A program made the translations under genes and the position numbers. A stretch of DNA of 15,086 nucleotides from assembly GCF_000161455.1 (NCBI RefSeq), contig NZ_CM000745.1:5066024-5081109 (forward strand). The letters are read 5' to 3'. Under the pieces are notes generated by a model that ran no database searches, was not told where the DNA came from, and was given only the letters and a program-made list of their open reading frames with translations. Positions 11,319-15,086 of the stretch are shown here, one piece after another (positions within the stretch are counted from its first letter, which is position 1; the number at the start of each line of letters is the position of its first letter). This stretch comes from Bacillus pseudomycoides DSM 12442. Its GTDB lineage: Bacteria; Bacillota; Bacilli; Bacillales; Bacillaceae_G.

Positions 11319-13322
11319 TTAACTACCTAACATAACATATAATAACAAGGCCGCTGCCTCTTGCCGTTTCATTATTTGTTTTGATAAATAATCTGCTGAT
11401 CCATCTTCATTATATATAACCTCTGGTCCGACTAAGTGATGACCTACAATGTTTTTCACAGACTCTATCGCCCAATCATCAGTTTCTCCTTTTAAAGTAG
11501 CTTCTGCAGGTGGAGCCTCTAGCATTTCTAAATAATGCCAAGCAATCCATGCTGCTTCTTGTCTAGTGATAGCACGATCTGGATAAAATTGTTCTCCCTC
11601 TTTTTCGTATAATATACCCAGTTCATATAACTTTTGAATATGAGATGCATACTGATGACCCTTTACATCAGAAAATACAGGGTCTTTTTTTGAAGGTGGT
11701 GCAAAGTACGCAATTTGAGACAACCAATATGAAAACTCTCCACGTGTAAGAGGGGCTTCAGGAACAAAATTCCCCTCCTTATTTGCTTTTAATATATCAT
11801 ATTGATGTAAAGGATCTATGAATTTAGCATATGGATGATTCACCTCTACATCTTGAAATCTCTTAGGTTCACTTACTTTCACCGCTGAACTACCAGAGTT
11901 CCAATGTATCATTTCTTTTACAGTACCATCTTTGTGAAGTTTAAACGCCATGTAATTACCCTTTTCATCTTCGAATAGTAAAGGATCTATTTGTTTTAAT
12001 TCCTGTTTACCATACCTTTTATCAGCTACAAATAACTTTCCTTCGCTTATTTTTACATGCGTAATAAGGTTTTTCACCCGTAAATCACGGTACACACCTT
12101 CAAATTTCTTTAACTCTTCCTCGCTAGGTTTTAAATACTCTGGTTTCGTTTTATCTGGAAAATAGTGATTCATAAATTCATCAAATAATTTATAAGGAAG
12201 TAATGAACTATCTTTATTCGTGACAACAAAAACACCTAATTTATGTTCAGGAATTAACCACATTAAAGAAGAAAACCCTGGTATATTTCCACCTTTCCCA
12301 AAAACATATTGACCATTATGGCTTTGCGGTGAAAAGAATTCAAATCCATATGTCATATTGGGATACTTTGGATGCAACGCAAATTTTGTTTGTTGCATAT
12401 CTTGCACAGTTTCTGTTTTTAGTATTTGTTTATTTTTGAATTTACCACCATTCAATTGAGCAATCATAAAATTGGCTACGTCACTTCCTGTAGAAAACAT
12501 ACTCCCTTGTGGCATGTCCGTCGGTCTTGTTTGATAAAATGGGATGACATCGCCTTTTTTATCGTATCCTGTTGCAAGCTTATCTTTAATAAAATTAGTC
12601 ATAACAAAACTACTATTTTGCATCTCTAAAGGGTAAAAAATATTTTTCGCCATATATTTATAAAAAGGTGTGTCTGTCAAATTTTGAACAATATATCCTT
12701 GCAGCATAGAAGCAAAATTATCATATGTATACGTATCTCCTGGCTTTCTCACTACTGTGGGCATATTTTCTTCTACATAATCTTTAAGTTTTGTATAGTC
12801 ATTTATTTGATCATGAATATCCCCCAATCTAGGATCCACATCATCAAAACCTGTTGTATGGGTGAGTAAATGTTTCATTGTAACTGGTTCACCCATATTA
12901 TTTTGGTACTTTAATCCCCCCATATAATTTACTATATCTTTATTTAAATCAATTTTTCCTTGTTCAACTAACTGCATTACAGCACTAGCAGTAAAAACCT
13001 TTGATACTGACGCTAATCGAAAAACGGTTTTTTTAGGATCGATGGGAATATTCTGTTCTTTGTTGGAAAAACCGTATCCTTTTTGAAATAGAATTTGATC
13101 ATCTTTGACAACGACAATAGCTACACCAGGTGCATTTTCTGCTTTCATTTTCTCTGGAATTACTTTATTTGTGAAAGCTTCTACATCTATAGCATTTAAT
13201 GCTATAGAAGAAACTGTTTCAGCCTTCGAGTTATTACCACCCAAAAATACTAGAAAGAAACATAGGCTTATAACTAATAAACTTCGAAAATGATGAATAA
13301 TTCTATGACTTCTTCTTTCCAA
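11319..13322 (-). CDS. Secreted serine beta-lactamase-like hydrolase with C-terminal SLH-like region
   Basis: This is a 667-residue exported member of the class C beta-lactamase/PBP4*/FmtA group. It starts at TTG (13322), seven bases after AAAGGGGGA. After a signal sequence (residues 1-34, hydrophobic 14-28), the penicillin-binding fold spans about 45-390. The nucleophile motif is S105-V-S-K108 (FRLASVSKVF), the second motif Y200-D-N202, and the third K343-G-G345 (FGKGGNIPGF). All three are in order. Residues about 400-485 form a lipocalin-like beta domain common in this family. Residues about 505-667 carry SLH-like motifs (LTRGEFSYWLSQIA, VFSDVKGHQY, FYPDRAITRQEAAW, IMKRQEAAALLLYV), which would anchor the enzyme to secondary cell-wall polymer. 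Likely substrates are D-amino acid esters or peptides of wall polymers; true beta-lactamase activity is not implied. The gene is monocistronic, intact and flanked by a terminator. Confidence 0.88.
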   Translation of the reverse strand: MERRSHRIIHHFRSLLVISLCFFLVFLGGNNSKAETVSSIALNAIDVEAFTNKVIPEKMKAENAPGVAIVVVKDDQILFQKGYGFSNKEQNIPIDPKKTVFRLASVSKVFTASAVMQLVEQGKIDLNKDIVNYMGGLKYQNNMGEPVTMKHLLTHTTGFDDVDPRLGDIHDQINDYTKLKDYVEENMPTVVRKPGDTYTYDNFASMLQGYIVQNLTDTPFYKYMAKNIFYPLEMQNSSFVMTNFIKDKLATGYDKKGDVIPFYQTRPTDMPQGSMFSTGSDVANFMIAQLNGGKFKNKQILKTETVQDMQQTKFALHPKYPNMTYGFEFFSPQSHNGQYVFGKGGNIPGFSSLMWLIPEHKLGVFVVTNKDSSLLPYKLFDEFMNHYFPDKTKPEYLKPSEEELKKFEGVYRDLRVKNLITHVKISEGKLFVADKRYGKQELKQIDPLLFEDEKGNYMAFKLHKDGTVKEMIHWNSGSSAVKVSEPKRFQDVEVNHPYAKFIDPLHQYDILKANKEGNFVPEAPLTRGEFSYWLSQIAYFAPPSKKDPVFSDVKGHQYASHIQKLYELGILYEKEGEQFYPDRAITRQEAAWIAWHYLEMLEAPPAEATLKGETDDWAIESVKNIVGHHLVGPEVIYNEDGSADYLSKQIMKRQEAAALLLYVMLGS

Positions 13323-13479
13323 ATTAATTCCCCCTTTAAAGCCAGATTTGTTGATTATTTTCTCAATGTGCTAAACATTGATCTGGATAACACAACCATA
13401 TTCTACCATAATTTATTTTGTTTACATAATTTTATTTATATTCTGTAATTTCATCCTCCTCTAACTTTATAAACAGTTT

Positions 13480-13640
13480 GGTTCTGGCACAAAAATGTTA
13501 GTGAGAAACATAGAGTAGCAAATTCCTCTACATTTCCCTCTTATGAAGCTGAGCCAAACAATTTATGAATAAATTCTCTCTGGTTTTGGACGGACTTGTC
13601 CGGTAAAACAAATTGTCCTTTTTTCATCATATGCATGGCT
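13480..13640 (-). mobile_element. IS6-family (IS240-like) right-end remnant
   Basis: The end repeat GGTTCTGGCACAAAAA starts at 13480. After about 60 bp, minus-strand codons give the transposase tail AMHMMKKGQFVLPDKSVQNQ, then EFIHKLFGSAS, closely related to the copy at 1206-1310 (AMHMIKKGQ, EFIHQVFGL). No matching left inverted repeat is found beyond 13640. Instead the frame passes into AEG repeats of a different gene. It is therefore a one-ended remnant in the same orientation as the first relic. Confidence 0.7.
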
Positions 13641-13876
13641 GTATCTGTTCTTCTCCATTTTGCACGGGAAAAGTCTCCACTAGAGATGGTTAAGTTACCT
13701 TCCGCATGAGAAGCCGTTCCTATAGCTATTGAACCAGCACCTTCTGCATGGGCAACTTCTCCACTGGCGGTATTTATTCCTTCCGCATGGGAAGCAATTC
13801 CACTGGCAGTGGTAAAGCTCCCTTCTGCATGGGCAGCTTCTCCACTAACAATGGTACCGCTTCCTAACATTAACAA
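13541..13876 (-). pseudogene. Chimeric ORF: YadA-like AEG head repeats fused to an IS6 transposase tail
   Basis: An open frame of 111 codons starts at TTG (13876), eight bases after AAAAGGAT; an ATG lies two codons later. Residues about 5-72 contain five units of a 13-14-residue SGxxAHAEGxxTxA repeat (SGEAAHAEGSFTTASGIASH, EGINTASGEVAHAEG), as in head domains of trimeric adhesins and some Bacillus surface or phage proteins. From about residue 80 the sequence becomes an IS6 transposase C-terminus (AMHMMKKGQ and EFIHKLFGSAS) in frame. In the same frame before the TTG, readable codons (HQYNQKDNR) continue back to a TAG near 13910, so the gene's own 5' part is lost too. The uninterrupted frame across the junction is notable. 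A function is unlikely but not excluded. Confidence 0.65.
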
Positions 13877-13993
13877 CCTGTTATCCTTTTGATTATATTG
13901 GTGACGCGCCTAATCGTTATATAATTGAATCATCTTTAGTTTCTGTTCATTAAAATACTGATTTTATAGAACCTCGTTGGACGAATTCTCTCA

Positions 13994-14009
13994 TATGTAA
14001 AATTGCATG
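13994..14009. promoter_or_regulatory. PlcR-box-like sequence (one mismatch)
   Basis: TATGTAAAATTGCATG matches the PlcR consensus except for the final base. It lies 118 bp upstream of the chimeric minus-strand ORF and 18 bp upstream of the 29-codon plus-strand ORF. No good -10/-35 pair is evident at the right distance on either side, so it may be a relic or chance match. Confidence 0.3.
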
Positions 14010-14027
14010 AAAACACCAGGTAACATA

Positions 14028-14117
14028 ATGCTATTATTTTGTTATAGATCTGCTCTATATTTTTCATTAATCATGTTGAAACCCTATAGAAAAACAATTG
14101 GTGAACTAAAGAACTGA
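14028..14117 (+). CDS. Possible 29-residue hydrophobic peptide ORF followed by a terminator
   Basis: An ATG at 14028 opens 29 codons (MLLFCYRSALYFSLIMLKPY, then RKTIGELKN) ending with TGA four bases before a terminator stem. The N-terminal two thirds are hydrophobic and the tail is basic, like a small membrane peptide. The ribosome binding site is weak (AGGT six bases upstream). It could instead be the 3' end of a deleted gene, since the terminator is too good to be accidental. No family is recognised. Confidence 0.3.
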   Translation: MLLFCYRSALYFSLIMLKPYRKTIGELKN

Positions 14118-14120
14118 AGG

Positions 14121-14150
14121 AAGGCACTCATTGAGTGTCTTTTCTTTTCA
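14121..14150 (+). terminator. Rho-independent terminator
   Basis: AAGGCACTC (14121-14129) pairs with GAGTGTCTT (14133-14141) through nine pairs including one wobble, around an ATT loop, followed by TTCTTTTC. Confidence 0.75.
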
Positions 14151-14222
14151 TTCAAAATATTATATAATTATATCGGTATACTTCATTATTGCGATTAGCC
14201 TGGAAAACTAATCGCTTACCAT

Positions 14223-14296
14223 GGACCTTTAGCTCAGCTGGTTAGAGCAGACGGCTCATAACCGTCCGGTCGTAGGTTCGAATCCTACAAGGTCCA
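14223..14296 (+). tRNA. tRNA with anticodon CAT, probably tRNA-Ile2 (lysidine type)
   Basis: A full cloverleaf is visible. The acceptor arm is GGACCTT/AAGGTCC, the D arm GCTC...GAGC, the anticodon stem GACGG/CCGTC with loop CTCATAA, and the T arm GTAGG-TTCGAAT-CCTAC, with discriminator A at 14296. The anticodon CAT (14257-14259) could be Met or Ile. The GCTCAG...AGAGCAGACGGCTCATAACCG region agrees with my memory of bacterial tRNA-Ile(k2CAU), which TilS converts to read AUA, rather than elongator Met. The gene stands alone, and CTT follows the discriminator, so CCA is not encoded and must be added by CCA-adding enzyme. That is less usual for Bacillus tRNA genes. A phage or mobile origin is possible. 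Confidence 0.9.
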
Positions 14297-14581
14297 CTTT
14301 CACAATTCATAAACTAATTATCACAAAAAGATACTCGGAAGAGGTCTTTTCTTTTGTTTATGCCCTTCATATATAACTTGTACAAACTTTTTTCTCCCCT
14401 AATGTATATTTTATCCTTATATTTACAAATTTTCGCAGTAACCTTTTAGTATTTCGAGGAAAATCACTAAATAAGTGCATTCTTTTCTTTTTTCGACAGA
14501 CACATTGCAACAAATTTAATAGAACCCTTTTGCTATTCTAATTTGGTGACTAATTGAATACTGAATGGAGTGAATTATTTT

Positions 14582-14947
14582 ATGTTTGAAAAGCTTTCTT
14601 TGCTTTTTGTTTCCGGTGCATTATTCATGTCTTTAACAGCTTGTACACCAAATTATCAAAAAGCCCCAGCAAAGAATGAAAGTTCAGCTTCCCTGTATAC
14701 CACCAAAGAATTGCAAAATGAATTCCCCATTGGGATGCCGATTGATGAATATATTGCTAAGAAAAATAAGATGAATATTAAACATCCGACTAGCATTCCT
14801 CTTCCGAATGGAAATGTAGGAAGAGTATTACAAACAACTGATGGGTTTGTTGTTATTTGTGGTAATGAAAAAGAAATTTTTAATGTAGTAGTATTTAGAA
14901 CGCTGGATGAAGTAAAAGAATATGAGACGAGTTTAAGAGAAAAATAA
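14582..14947 (+). CDS. Small secreted lipoprotein of unknown function
   Basis: This is a 121-residue lipoprotein. The ATG at 14582 is preferred because GGAGTG lies about nine bases upstream; the GTG at 14570 overlaps that site. The signal MFEKLSLLFVSGALFMSLTA ends in the lipobox LTAC, with Cys21 as the lipidation site. The mature part (about 100 residues) includes YTTKELQNEFPIGMPIDEYI, TSIPLPNGNVGRVLQTTDGF and a beta-strand VVICGNEKEIFNVVVFRTL. This looks like a compact folded domain, but no family is recognised. It would sit on the outer face of the membrane. The gene is monocistronic and intact, next to the isolated tRNA. Confidence 0.8.
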   Translation: MFEKLSLLFVSGALFMSLTACTPNYQKAPAKNESSASLYTTKELQNEFPIGMPIDEYIAKKNKMNIKHPTSIPLPNGNVGRVLQTTDGFVVICGNEKEIFNVVVFRTLDEVKEYETSLREK

Positions 14948-15027
14948 TTCCAAACAAAATGCTGGTGTTGCTTTAAAATAAAGTTTGATCAAATTGATAC
15001 TAATAATCTTGATAAATAATCATAGAA

Positions 15028-15068
15028 AAGAGCGTGTTTTGAAAAAAGATTAATTAAAACACGCTCTT
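15028..15068. terminator. Long hairpin after the lipoprotein gene
   Basis: AAGAGCGTGTTTT (15028-15040) and AAAACACGCTCTT (15056-15068) are perfect complements over 13 bp. The flanking T-runs are weak (AATATTTT on plus, TTCTATG on minus), so it may serve the lipoprotein gene or one beyond the right edge. Confidence 0.65.
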
Positions 15069-15086
15069 AATATTTTCAGTTGGTTT

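Noticed and set aside
12426..13293. Three plus-strand frames of 60-67 codons within the serine hydrolase gene
   Set aside because: They are antisense shadows of an intact gene with full catalytic motifs.

Overview
The window looks like chromosomal accessory DNA from a member of the Bacillus cereus group. It is AT-rich and has strong AGGAGG-type ribosome binding sites, several TTG starts, an exact PlcR box, remnants of IS240-like IS6-family elements, and secreted or lipoprotein genes of the kind common in that group. It reads as a patchwork of intact single-gene units set among truncated genes and insertion-sequence scars. An isolated tRNA gene near the right end favours chromosome over plasmid, but that is inference.

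Positions 1-1700 hold a WYL-type transcriptional regulator cut short at its C-terminus, a 248-bp internally deleted IS6-family element with both terminal inverted repeats, and what looks like the right end of an IS200/IS605-type element. Positions 1698-2632 carry an intact gene for a membrane protein with a PH-like N-terminus, a tandem Gln/Lys/Glu repeat and a C-terminal Excalibur domain, closed by a good terminator. Positions 2754-4044 are phage-like debris: a 57-codon fragment, yolD, and the 3' part of uvrX (Y-family polymerase) fused to foreign sequence.

Positions 4147-5094 encode an unrecognised cytoplasmic protein with an HExxH...E signature. A secreted V8/trypsin-like serine protease lies convergently at 5382-6371, followed by a 29-codon ORF and a bidirectional terminator. 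Positions 6500-8300 hold a 17-bp perfect inverted repeat, a frameshifted pseudogene, an intact GNAT acetyltransferase, a decayed C45-type hydrolase fragment, a candidate structured RNA with its own terminator, and a third IS6 scrap.

The best regulatory find is at 8473-8602. There an exact PlcR box, a consensus sigma-A promoter and a palindrome covering the -10 element precede a small secreted protein. Next come a candidate small RNA or attenuator leader (9221-9337), a YkgJ-like cysteine-cluster protein, and AT-rich intergenic repeats. Two secreted beta/gamma-crystallin-like paralogues follow, one truncated, then a 667-residue serine beta-lactamase-like hydrolase with an SLH-like C-terminus. 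The right end holds a chimeric ORF joining YadA-like AEG head repeats to an IS6 transposase tail, a 29-codon ORF with a terminator, a tRNA with anticodon CAT, probably Ile2, that lacks an encoded CCA, and a small lipoprotein.

The genes do not form one pathway. Most are monocistronic and point to secretion and the cell envelope: protease, crystallin-like proteins, serine hydrolase, lipoprotein and a PlcR-controlled exoprotein. I see no clear multi-gene defence or biosynthetic system. The most novel items are the HExxH protein, the PlcR/palindrome promoter, the two candidate RNAs and the IS-derived gene fusion.
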